This document shows, piece after piece, positions 13,301 to 27,237 of a DNA stretch of 64,000 bases (positions are counted from its first letter, which is position 1; each line of letters begins with the position of its first letter). Where the stretch lies: positions 187,389-251,388 of the forward strand of contig JAODUP010000912.1 in NCBI GenBank assembly GCA_025642065.1, written 5' to 3'. The notes beneath the pieces are model-generated. The model saw nothing but the letters and a program-made list of their open reading frames with translations. It did not search any database and was not told where the DNA came from. The stretch comes from Paralvinella palmiformis. Taxonomy: Eukaryota > Annelida > Polychaeta > Terebellida > Alvinellidae. A program made the translations under genes and the position numbers.

Positions 13301-16300
13301 TGGCGTTTCATCTTACGCGTTGCCTCATCAACTTCGGAAGTCGCTCGGTTGAATTATCTTACCGTGTACATACACACAAGTCGCCGAAAAAAAAGGACAA
13401 CAACTTCTTTTGTAGCCTCCGTGGTCTAACTGGTAGCGCTTTGGATCACAGATCACTACCACCCGTGTTCGAATCTCGGCGTGGGGATATCATCATTGAC
13501 TTCGCTTCATTACCTTTGGAGGTCGCTAGGGGCCCATTTAGTCTACCATGTGTAAAAAAATGGCCGTAAAACATCAATCATCATCATCATCATTATCAAC
13601 ACGAGGTGATGTCGCCGACGGTGGCGCAGGGTTCAATTCGAAGCGTTATCGGTGTGTCTGTCATTTGTGGAATGTTTCATCCGATAATTTCGCTTCCTTA
13701 AGGAGTAGCCCGTTGGCCATTCGACCTTGATCAGCGCGACGGGGCTAATATCACCTAATCACCGACGTGTGCCAGAAGGACGTTGCCGGGCAAAGCTTCC
13801 GTCCAAACATCCGTCCGGATTTGGCTGAAAGAGCCGGAAATCCGGAACCGAGCCAATCACACGTGATGTGCTAAAATGATCCGACGGTCATGAGGGCGAA
13901 CCTTCAGTTTCAGATTGTTATAATGCAATCTGTTCTTAATTTGCCATTTTCATTCTATTGTCTTCACCCGGGACTGACAATAGACCGTCTATCTGTCTGT
14001 CTGTCTCTATCTATCTATCTGTCTGTCTGTCTGTCTGTCAAGCTTTGATCCTAAAAAAACCCGACTAACTTTTTATCGGCGTTCCAGTCATCGCCGAATT
14101 CTGATTCCTTGTTGTTTGTTTCACAATCTGTGGCGTGGTAATTAGCGGATATTGAGGACAGGAAAGCTTTCGCCTTGAAAACGTCTATCAGCAATATGGA
14201 GAATTGTCAGGACACCGGGTAGCGGTCACGTGCCGTATCTGATTGACCTCTCCACTGAAACTGTTTATCATGCGTCAGACATATTTTGTGTTCTGTATCG
14301 CGCGATGGGTGTGACCATGGTAGAAGACTTCAATGTCACACACACACACACACACGCACGCACACACGCACGCGCACACACAGGTTTATAATAATTAGTC
14401 CTTATTCGATCATTTTTGTTTGTTTGTGTGTGGAGGGTTGTCCTCGATTTGCTGTCCAGTTCAGGTAACCTTAACTTAGGATATAGTAGTTTCAGGTTTT
14501 ATGCATTGTGCTACAGATGTCGAGGTGTGGGTTATAATTACGGTTTTACCTCTGTGGGATGTTTCATCTGTTCAACAGTTGGCCTCATTTTGTTAAGAGT
14601 GAGTGAGTGGTTTGTTTATCCACGGCTCTGGTTGACACCAGATCTCTCTCTGTGTGTGTGTGTGTGTGTGAGTGACATTGAAGTCTTCTACCATGCTCAA
14701 ATGCTCATGTCTATAACCTAACAACGTTTGAGGATTTCCCTCGGCGTACAGGATTTCTATAAATATATATGAATGTAACATATCTGTTACACGGCCACAT
14801 TGATGTACATGGCAGGCTAAATGGGCTGAGCGATGTCCAAAGGTTATGAAACGAAGTGAACTATGAAACACCCTATATACATAGTCCAGCTAGGATTTGA
14901 AGTCCAGGACTGTGGCCAGCCGCGCAACCAGTTAACCCACGAAGACGGCCTTAAATATATGTAAATATATGCGAGCTTGCTGACATCGTTTCTGTCTTCC
15001 CATTATTGGTATTGTTTAATTTTTTGCCGGCTTTGGTTTAATTGCCTTTCTCTAATATGTCCACCTCCTCTGTGGCTTCTTGAATTTAAGAGCATTGGAC
15101 TCCTTACTCACAGTGATGCTGTGCGGGATGGGGGAGGTTCGAATCCCGGCCGTGGGACTAATAGTAGGAGGGTTTTTTCTCCATCCGATCGGACAACCGA
15201 AAAGGTTTTCGCTGAATAAGTCATCTATTGTAAATTCTAAAAAAAGTAGTATTAGTGGTGAATCTAATGACATGGCGCCAGAATACCTGTGTGAACTGGT
15301 ATCCATTAGAAAGTCATCCCGAAAACTCGGGTCATCCAGTCAGATACTATTGCAGGTGCCAGTGTCTCGGCTCAAGTCATATGGTGATTGTGCGTTTAGT
15401 GTTGCAGCCCCCCAATTTGTGGAATAAGTTGCCGGTAAATATTAGAAATGCGTCGTCTCTTGGAAATTTTAAGTCTCTTCTAAAAACACACCTATTTAAG
15501 GTCGCTTTCACAGATAAATAATTATTATCTTTTAAATCATTACAGGGTTTTTACAGACATTATTTGGGGTATTATTAAATTACATATTATTTGTACAGCG
15601 CCTTTGAATGGCTCCTGCTAGTAAGGGCGCTTTATTAAATATACATTATTATTATTATTATGAAGCTGTAGATTACAGACCATATGCGTCTCCCTCATTT
15701 GAGGTAGCTAAGCCGGAGTACGGACAGTTGCTCACCCGGACAGTTGTTCACCCGGACAGTTGCTCACCGGAAAGTTGCTCACCAGTGAATTTTTAATGAG
15801 AATTTTTTTTTAATTAAGAAATATATTTCTTAGTATCCTATTACCTATATAATTATGAAGATGAATATTACCAATTATTAGGGAATTAAAGTTCAGAGAT
15901 TATTTAATTTTATTTGATTAATATAATTATGTGCTATTTTTCTCTCATTAAAAAATTCACTGGTGAGCAAGTGTCCACTTTTTCAGTTCCTGGCATTGAC
16001 GACTGTACATCAATAAATAGTGTATATGTTGTAGATTCTTCTACACCGTACGTTCATTTATAGATTGGGTTCCCTGCATGACCTAAAATGGTAGCACGGT
16101 TGGCCACAGATCCGCAGCACCTATGTTCAAATCGTGGCCGGCGTTATACCAGAAGGGTGTTTCATCTTTCTCTTCGCCTCATTACGTTTGGAGGTCACCA
16201 ACACCGACCTCATTTGTGGATTGGCGGCGCTTCTCTGCTGCAAACGTCCAGTGAGTATTCCCAGGTGTGTGTGTGTGAATTAATATAAATGAGACGAAAC

Positions 16301-17077
16301 AGGAATGATGCCCCAAAGCACACAAACGTGTGCGTGTATGTCAATTAATGTAAGGTGCAAAAGAAACCATGCCTCCAAGCACATATGTGTCACACACACA
16401 CACACACACACATATATAATAATATATATCAGATAGCTGTCGCTGTTGTGTACATATCAAAAATATTAAACAGCATAAAAGATTGATGGGTTGTCTTTAT
16501 TCTGCTGACTTTAGGTAAAGTTTATTCGTCAACCATGTAATATACTGGTTTGTTAATATCGCGACATGGTCCTTATCTAAACGTTTGTGCAATTAAATTA
16601 CCCGTCTCGGTTGCCCTTTCTTTATAGTCGACAGGGTCGGTTACCTGATGAATCAATTGTAGCCAACAGCAGTGAGAGAGAGAGAGATTTATTGGCAGGT
16701 CACCAACAATGTTAGAGCAGTGGTTGTTATCATTTTGCATTCGGTGGGTGCTGAAACCAAAATAGAAACTTGCGAGTTTTGGGTTGGTTTCATCCATCCT
16801 TCTCGGCCACCCCCACGGGACTGGGGCGGCGGGGGGGGATGTTGAAATGTGATTGGATAAGAGCGAACTAGGACATCCGAATAATCCGGTGATAAAGCGT
16901 TTTGTTTTCTCACCGCTAGGGGAGACATGCGTCGAGACGTGGCTATGTAAATAAGGCGGCCATTTGTTCTACTTTTGTTTGTTTAATTATAGCATGAAAT
17001 ACATCATCGTCTGGATCAGCCATCTAGACCCCCCCCCTCATCTCTCTGTGTGTGTGTGTGTGTGTGTGCGCGCGCGC

Positions 17078-17108
<31 letters not shown>

Positions 17109-19921
17109 ACCTTGTACTGGTGACTTTTCTGTCTAAACAATTAAACACATCCCAGACCTGTCTCGGCCTCTACGAGTTATGTTTAAACCTCTCTTAAGAA
17201 GTTTGAATTACGACGTTGTTTCGATCCTATCCGGCGGGCATTTTGATGCTTCGAAAACGAACTGAAGCCAATTACTGAGACTGGTGTTGTGTGTTATCGT
17301 AGTGACCTTGATAAACTTGGTTCGTGTTTATTGTGGCGCCGTCCGTGACACGCTTACCGGGTAGACGGGTTCCGTCTAGTTGTGACACTGTGGCGTATGA
17401 TTGATTGTACGAGTTGCGTTTGTCGTTGCGGCTTACTGGCTAGGTGACGTGTTCGGACGGTTTGCGTGTGTTGTGACACGGTGACACGATTGTACGAGTT
17501 GCGTTTGTTGTGGCGACGTGACCTAATTTTACGAGTTGTATATGTTGTGGCTAGATGAAATATTCGGACGGTTTGCGTGTGTTGTGACACGATGACGCGA
17601 TTGTACGAGTTGCGTCGGTTGTGGCGGAGTGACCTAATTTTACGAGGTGTATACGCTGTGACACGGCGACAGAATCGCATGAGTTGTGTTTGTTTCGGAG
17701 CGATGATGGGGTTGAACGAATGGTGTCTATTGTGGCACAGTGACGCAATCTTATCAGTTGCGTCTGTTGTGGCGCGATGAGACGATGAGACGAGCTGTAT
17801 CTCGAGTTGTGTCACTGTGCTATCATAATACTCAAGTATATGGTTTTCCGTTGATGGGACCTGACTATAATGTTGCTTTGCTTTCTTTGTCTTATTAAAG
17901 AGATGCTTCCCTCATGCAATTGGTCTTGGGATCACTGTGTTTTGGGGTTGTTTCATCCATCAGCAGAGGCGTATGGCCGGATGTTTTCACTAATTCAGCC
18001 ACTCGATCACCCACTCGATCACTCACTACACTACACTACACTACCAATTGCATATTGGGAGAGCCTTATCCATTATCTGCAGATTTTTTTTATTCTTAAA
18101 AACAATCTGTTTTGGGTGAGTTTTTTTATTGGGGGTGGTTATTTTTTTCCCAACATTCAGTATTTCTCTCTCCCCCTCTCTCTCTCTCTCTCTCTCTGTG
18201 TGTGTTTCTCATATTTTTTGAAATTTATTTATTTAATTATTTATCAGGAGAATCACTTCACTATATTAACAAATAACACTGTTATGAGGTATCCCAACGT
18301 CAGATTGAACTAGATGGTTATCAGAACATCCGCTTCTGGATTCTGGACCCATCGGGATTTTTCGTGCCGTAGCTCACAGAGCGTAGCATCGCAGATCTCC
18401 AGCACGTCGGATCGAATACCATTGTTGACTGTGTGTGAACGGCGATTCATCTTACCTTGTTATTTCTAGGGGGAGTAGCCCCTCGGCCATTTCGCTCAGA
18501 TCCGGTAGGTCCAGAGCGGAGGCTAGAGGGAATTGCTAACTTTGTCATTCATCAAACTTACGTTTATGAATTTTTAAGTCCATATTTGGAATTGGCCGGC
18601 CAAGGTTTGGCACTATTTTCTTGTGCGCAAATATACTAAGCAGACATACTACCGTCGGCCGAACGTCCGCGCTGAATTGGCTGGCTGCCAATCGGCGATT
18701 TCGTCATAATTTCGCGGTTACACTCACTCCTACCCTTCTGTTAGAATGTATGGTTAGTTACCTACATTCGGTGTCTTTTAAGCTGAGCTACCAGGCCCGA
18801 TTATTATAAACGAGGGAAAACCTCGTAACTCGTCTCTCTGACCGTCACGCTTACAGACAATTACAACACTTCATATCATTCTTCATTCCAGGCATGACGT
18901 CACTCAGGATCAAATGTTCTGCGGATTTAAAGTCTTGATTAAACGTCTGGAAGTTGTATTTGCTATTCGTGATATACTCTGCTAGCTCCCTTTCGCACAC
19001 ACAAACACACACACACACAGTGTGTGTGTATGTGTTTTTCCCCACCACTACAGACTGGCCAGACATTTTATGTCTGTGCATAAAAAAGTGAAGAGCGCCC
19101 CCATGGCCTAACTGGTAGCGCGGTTGGCCACAAATCTATAGCACCTGGGTTCAAACCCCGGCTGGATTATGTCTGAAGGGTGTTTCATCTTTCACTTCGG
19201 CTCATTACCTCTGGAGGTCGCTTGGGCCAGTTGGCCTACCTTAATGCACAAAAGTTGCCGTAAAACAGCAACATTGTATTAAAAGTGACTCTCGTGAATC
19301 AGTAACCTGATGAATCTTCCAGATGTTTCATCATCCTGGTGAATGGCGCTTCTGTTCGAGTCCCGCCACCTGAAGCCACCTGGAAAGTACCTCGGATTTT
19401 ACGGAGTGGTGTGACTACCCATGAATAAATTAATATATGACCTCCGTTTGAAAAGAAAACAGATGTTGGATTGGATAGTCATGCAGATGTTTATAATATA
19501 TGATGTTCAGAGGAGTATTTTATATAGCACCTTATTCAGCTTGAATTGCTGTAAGGTACTTTATATTCCAAACGTAATTAAAACATGTTTAAGCCCATTT
19601 AGCACAAACGCTTTGGATACGCTAATACGCTGGTTTATAAATGATATATTATAAATAGGCTAATTTAAATAAGTGGATTTTAAGGACCTTTATACAAAAT
19701 ATTTCTTTACTCGCTGTAAGTTTAATACGATTAGCCGACAAGGTTTGTTGGAGGAGGGGGGGGCTTGTGGTGCCACTCGTGCCACCTAGTTGGTGAGAAA
19801 CAACACACATTAATCACGTGGTGTACGTCCCATGAAATTATCTCTGCGGTGTGTAAAAATCTTCGAGTCAAAAGTATTTGTTAGTCAGCTCGTGACTTGG
19901 AAGGAAAAGCCGCTCTCTATC

Positions 19922-19953
<32 letters not shown>

Positions 19954-21274
19954 CACTGTATACGAATAAATACTTCGCTGTGAATTGTGGCTTGTCCTCT
20001 GATTAGGTATTTGAAATTTGTATTCTCCGATCCAGTGCTATACGACACACACGCACAGAGAGAGAGAGAGAGACAGAGACTTATTTTTCTTTTATTTTCA
20101 AAACATAATGAGAAAGTAGACTTTTAATGTCCTCAGCCAATCAGTTTGTTGTTTAACCTATATCGGAATATTTGGTACACGTCTATAAATAGGTCATGTT
20201 AACCCGATAACTGATGTTTTGCCGCCGTAGCTGACATTTGTACTTAACTGTTTACAGTCTATAGATAAGATTATTTATATCAGACAGTTAAGAGCAGTCC
20301 TCTATACCACCAGAAACTGTTGATATATCATCTTGGGGTGGAAAATAGTTGGCCCGCCGATGACCCTATCTTGTCCCGGATTTGGGGTCACCTTATGCCT
20401 ATACGCGGCCTGTTAGTACCCACTTGGCTGTCGGTACTCGGCTGTTGATACTCAATGTTTGCTACTCACGGTCACTCCGTATTCACGGTTAGTACTCGCT
20501 CTCTGTCGAAGTCGAGTTTTCTGTCATTACTCATGGCCATTACTCAATGATGACGTTAATTGTATACGTACGTTGTTGGTACTCACTGTGAGTAATCGGC
20601 GTCATTGAGTATGCCCTTAGCAGAAGTTATCAATGCTCATTTTTGCCATCGTAGACCCGTAGCGCTTTTAACCGGTACTCATTGTCGGTGTATAGATACT
20701 CACTTTTCCCATCTGGCTCTCACTACTTATCCTTATCACTCATAAACAATGCTCATTGTCGGCATACCAATACTCGGTCTCCCCACTCACCCTTATCAGT
20801 CATAACTCTTACTAACCGGCGGTATATCAATACTCAATCTTCACACCAACACTTATCAATCATAGCCGGTACTCATTATCACCATATCAATACTCACTCT
20901 CTCCACTCACGATTAACACCCACACACTCAATACTCACTATTCTATGACAATTGTCTGCGTTAGGAGAGAATGTTTCAACCAGGCAGACAAACTATTCTA
21001 AATTCTAAATTTATTTAGAATTAGTCCTCCTGGAGAGGTGTTAGATTACAAACCATCTGCCTCTACATCATTGGCTTTGCCAGGCACGTAAAACAACTTC
21101 CGTTAAGGTCATTGTGATGATAATAATAATAATAATAATTATTATTATTATATGCTATACATGTTATTTACTTGAGCTCACATTTTAATTTCTAGTACAT
21201 CCTTAATGATAGAATTGTTGACCGTTTTTGCAATGGAACAATATATACAGCCTCGAGTCGGAGAATATGATAGA

Positions 21275-21331
<57 letters not shown>

Positions 21332-24252
21332 TGGTGGTGGGGTTATTAATACTCTAAATATAGAAATCTAGTTGTATGGTTCATATTTTATTCTTAATTT
21401 AGTCAACAAATAATTCTCATAGACAATGAACACATTCGCTCCATATCAGTTGCCGGCTAAATGTCAGATTTTAAAATTAACGCATTCTTGGCACTGCGAC
21501 TATCTCCACGTCCACATGTTATATTTTACAATGAACACATTATATCTGGATGAGGCCACATCCACATGTTATATTTTTTACAATGAACACATTATTTCCC
21601 GGATGAGGCCACATCCACATGTTATATTTTACGATGAACACACTATGTCCGGATTAGGCCACATCCACTTGTTATAGTTTACAATGAACACATTATATCC
21701 GGATGAGGCCACATCCACATGTTATATTTTTTACAATGAACACATTATTTCCCGGATGAGGCCACATCCACATGCTATATTTTACGATGAACACACTATG
21801 TCCGGATTAGGCCACATCCACTTGTTATAGTTTACAATGAACACATTATATCCGGATGAGGCCACATCCACATGTTATATTTTACAATGAACACATTATA
21901 TCCGGATGAGGCCACGTCCACATGCTATATTTTACAATGAACACATTATATCCGGATGAGGCCACATCCACATGTTATATTTTTTACAATGAACATATTA
22001 TTTCCCGGATGAGGCCACATCCACATGTTATATTTTACGATGAACACACTATGTCCGGATTAGGCCACATCCACTTGTTATAGTTTACAATGAGCACATT
22101 ATATCCGGATGAGGCCACGTCCACATGTTTTATTTTACAATGAACACACACAGCTTGATTCGTGGCTTTACTAGTCGAAGGAAATCTTTATTAGTATGGG
22201 AACTGGCTAGATCCGATACTCGATCAATCGTTATCAGCCCTCATTTACTACTGAATGTAACGCTCCTCTTCTCGAATCTCTAGATAACATGACCTGTTCC
22301 AATTTTCGGCACGTCCCAGTCGAATGTCAATGACTGACAATTTCTACGGATTCTGCGTTTTTTTTTTTTTAATAATTATTTTTATAGTACCTATAAACTT
22401 ACCTTGTATATCTGTTAAAATAGTGGCCTGAAGTTATAGACGAAAGATGTTTATTTTAATTTTATAAAGAGTACGTTTATTTCCAATTTTTTACGTTGCA
22501 ATGCGGATTCTCGTAAGCTCGTACCCGAATAGGAAGCATGTAGTTTAATGTGTCGAAAACCGGATCACGTCTTAGTACATCTAACAAATTGTTATACGAT
22601 TTGGCTGTTTACGAACGGGCTCAGTTACGTGGGTACGCTCTCATTGGTTGAGGAGCTTCATTTAATTAGATCACGGCAAAGGTCATATGTAAATGTCGCC
22701 GATAACCGTGTTGTTCCTTGTTAGTCTGCGCAAACGCGGTGGTTGGACTTGTGGGGTTGGTAAACGCTTATCCGTGGTACACCGGTTCGGATCTTGATGG
22801 TGTTAATTCGAACAGGCATGCTTTTTGTGTTTTAATACAAATTTTGTGGCCAGTGTTTAAGAAGATCGCTGTTTAAGTACTTTACGTTGGTTAGTGTTTG
22901 GGACTTTAGTTAATTCTTTCTACGTAGTTTGTGCCGTCGTTCAGGAAAATGCGGAATTCAATACTTCAATCAACATCCCGAGGCGCATGTCGTTAATACA
23001 AAAAAATGAGAGCCGAAAAACACAATGAATCACTTCCTAGAACAAGGCGGGGTATCCCGATGGCGGAACTTAATAGGGCGTTTGGTCGCAGACCTTTAGC
23101 AGTCGATCTCAATTCCGGGTCTAGCTATATGTGAGGGTTGTTTCGTCTTTCACTGCCTCATTCAGTTAGGATTCACCCCCATTTAACCTGCCATGGACAG
23201 AAACTTGGTCGTAAAACAACGCTTCACGTTTTATATAATCAGTTACTGCCTCGTGACTGAGTCAAACAGTACACCCTTGAAATTCAACAGCCAGTTCATG
23301 GTTTCGAACTGAGATACTCCCGATATCCAATTCGTGATTATGAAGACGCAATAATCGGAAAATATCGGATGGAAAACTCGTCCCGTCTCCCTTCCAGTGC
23401 CAGGCTTAAGCTTGAAGGGTACACCCTGCTGATTGATGACGATTGATGTTTTACGGCCACTTTTGTGCGCATGGTAGGCTAAATGGGCCACGCCACCTCC
23501 AAAGGTAACGAAGAGAAGTCGAAGATGAAACATCCTTCAGATATAGCCAACGCCGAGATTCGAACACACCTTGCCGGCACTGATCTCTAGTTTTTGCCAT
23601 TTTGCCACTGTTTTGACCACTTCGGTTTTAATTCAGATCAGTATATGTGATGGCTTCACTTTGGATGTCTCCTCAACTAGTATATGGGTTCTTTGATTAA
23701 TATTCGGTTGTCCGTCTTTTCGCTTTATTTTACGCCGAGGTCTACTTGCTAGGTAAATGTTCCACAATCGCGGATACGTGTCTGGTTCGAACCCAGCCCT
23801 GGCAGTTTGCAATAAACGCTGCGCTATCGTCACGGCCATTTAACAGGGTGCGAAATGGCACTGGTATAGAACACAACGAATCAGTATGACATAATCTGGA
23901 CGATTCATCGGGTAATTCTATATAGAGTAGTAACTCTACGTGCTAAGACGTGTCATGTTCCATGGGTTAGCAACGGTTGTATGCTGACGTGTGTGTGTGT
24001 ATGTGGGCACGCTCGCGCGCGTGCGTGCGTGTGTGTGTGTTTGTGAGTGATGCTATATTAAGGTGACTCATCCATAGTCTGTCTCCCCTAGATATTATAG
24101 ATTATAAATAAAATATAAATATCTGACGGCCCGGAGGCCACACTGTGACCATTTTATTGAAGTCTCGTGAATAATGTAGCGAGTGTTACCTAGTTTTTGT
24201 CGCCATATGTCACCAATGTCCTATTTTACTTGATATTTGGTTGTTTATGTGG

Positions 24253-24283
<31 letters not shown>

Positions 24284-25851
24284 CTGTTAGCGGTAGATGC
24301 TATGATACTGGCATTGAGAAAGCAAACAGTACCTCTCGTTTCTGGACGATTCATCGGCGTAACGTATGGGGAATGCCTGTGATTGTGCGGATTTTAGTGT
24401 TTTATTACACCCGCACAGAGGTTAAGTAAAGAGTTTAAAATAACACCTATTCGTGTTTTACACCGGATATCGTCATCCGTGTTAGAGTCGGGGCAAGCTC
24501 GTACCTGTGGGTTGACCGCCGTGTGTGTGTGTGTGCGTGTGCGTGTGTGCTTGCCAGTGCGTCTCGTTGCACAATTGTCTCCACAGCCACACCTTTTACA
24601 TCCTGCTCACCTGAGAAACTGTTTCCCTTTTCGTTCAGTCTTCATTTTTCCTACCCCCCCCCCCCATTGCCCTAATTTCCTCATCCACTCCACCCCCGCC
24701 CTTCAACCATGAACCATATTCTATTATTGCTGTGTCAACAGTCTTAATGCTCTACTTAATAAGAGTCAGATACTAAACACAAAATACGATCTGTCTCGGT
24801 GGACATTGTCAATGTCACCACCTAAGACTGACATACTTATTTTGGTATATAGCGGGGGGGGGGGGGATATGCCCGTACTATGGCTAGAATGCTGAACAAT
24901 GCTTCTACGTGTATGGCAGCATCTCCAGTGACGATGGTGATTGTGCTTGTGATGATGATGATGATGATTTAAAAGGATGATCGTTTGCTCGCCTGGTCTG
25001 GTAAATCATCGGGGTTCTACCTAGATGGACGCCTTAGCACTATTTATAGGTTTTTATCGTGAGGGGCGGGGGGGGGGGGTGGTGATGTGGTGGAGGTTCG
25101 GTGTGAACCTTCGGCGGCACCGTTTCGCTGTTTACCACTTCACGTCTATCATAGTTATCGAGCAGGATTTATGGACTGGTCTTGTTTGAAGCGAGAGGAA
25201 CACCGCCGTGGCGCTGTCGGTTGCGCGACGAACTGCAGATCTCTGTCGGGCGGGGTCTGATCTCGGTCTGGTCGGCGGCGGCGGGATTTTACATTCATTA
25301 GTGGAATGTCGGCTTCGATCTAATCGTCTCATTTCCCTAGACAGTTAGCCAGCCCCTCGACCATACGTTTAAATGAAACCAGACTCGAGGATGAACAAAG
25401 TACGCACTCACTCACTCACTCACTCTCACACACACACACACACACACTCACTCACTCACTCAACCTTGAGAGGAGTGTACTGCCTTTTGATACCCGTTAT
25501 AGCAGCACCATGGAAAGGAAAACATGATGCTAATCTCCTGTCACTACGGCATACCAGCTTATGCCCGACTGCTAATCACTCTGGTTCGTGAACGATGAAC
25601 GGCCATTTGGTAGATTCGAAATAAGATTCTCTGGCATTCTAGACGGCCTCTCTACCACTGAGCCATTGAGGTTTAATTATTTTTCAGTCCAGTATTTCCT
25701 CGATGTATCGTATCATCATCTGCGGTGTACATTAAAGTGTTAGTTGTATATGTATCCCTTTTCAACATCAGGTGTTTGTTGTGTTGGGGGGGGGGGGGGC
25801 AGTTCTCGTCTACTAAAAGAGCTGCATTGTCACTTCTTTTTCACGCACACG

Positions 25852-25884
<33 letters not shown>

Positions 25885-27172
25885 CCAGTCATTTCACGAT
25901 GACCAGAACATTCGGTACAGCTGGTGTTACACAGCTGTTTCGTATTATCCCATAACCTGATGTTCGGCTTACACTCTGTCATTTCCAGACTCCAGCCATC
26001 AGGATAACAAATCAGTTAATATGTAAATGTTGATCGGACCCTGTCCGATAGAGTTGACCACAGGAATGGTATGGCGGCACGGCTGATAGGGTGTGTTCCG
26101 GGCTCGGTGCTGTGTGCAGGTGTTCAAATGCAGGTGTTACTGCTGCTAGAGGTTGTAGCAGGTCTTCTCGTCTCGCCCTCATATTGGAATAAACGATTGT
26201 TATTAGGGAGGGGGGGGAGGGGGTCACTACCACCTGGGTTCGAATCTCGGCGTGAGTATAGCTGAAGCGTGTTTCATCTTTGACTTCGCTTCATTACCTT
26301 TGGAGGTCGCTCGGCCCATTTAGCCTACCATGTGCACAAAGGTGGCCGTAAAACATCAATGATCATCATCATCATCATATATATATATATATATATATAT
26401 ATGTTATCAGGTGATTTTACGGTGCCTTTGAATGGTTTCAGCTGGTATGGGCGTATTATTGAATCTATATTGTTTTTGTTGTTGTTGTATGGTGATTGAC
26501 CAGATCCAGGTTAATTTTGATTATATTATTATTATTATACCACCTTTATATAGCACTCTTTCCACAGTATTGTATCATATGCTCAAAAGTGCTTATTTAA
26601 TATTGCGTAATGTGGTCATTGTACCTAGATGTTAATTAATCGTCAAAGTGGATTAGACAGAAGTGAGTATTTAATAGGTTTTTGAATGAACTTATTGTTC
26701 TCGCTTCCCTGATGTTGCTGGTAAGTTCATTCCACAAACTTGGAGCGGCATAATTATAATAATAATAATAATAATAATGGACAAATGGCAGTTATTTCAC
26801 GTGGCTGACAACTGCAAACGGGGGAGACACATATGGTCTGTTATTTACAGCTTCACCACGGGAACGAATTCTAAACAAATTTAGAATATACAATACATGC
26901 CATATTCGGCGGAGAACATCTTGCCAGTTGCCTGGTTGCATGAAAACCTCCTCCCACTATAGTGCCACGGCCGGGATTCGAACCTCCGACCTCCCGCACA
27001 GCTTGACCACGAGTAAGAAAGTCCCACTAGGCCATAGGGGCATGATTAAAACGCCCTTTACCAGAAGTCGTTCGTATCCTAGGTGTCACTAATGTCAACG
27101 TGTGATGATGACTGACTGCCTAGTCATACCTCTCCTCTCAACGATATCCGTGGTGTATGCTGTATGTTTGGG

Positions 27173-27237
<65 letters not shown>

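Noticed and set aside
15080..15521. Two overlapping frames as a host gene
   Set aside because: Their second halves are the two frames of a frameshifted LINE ORF2 end, and the first part is translated SINE.
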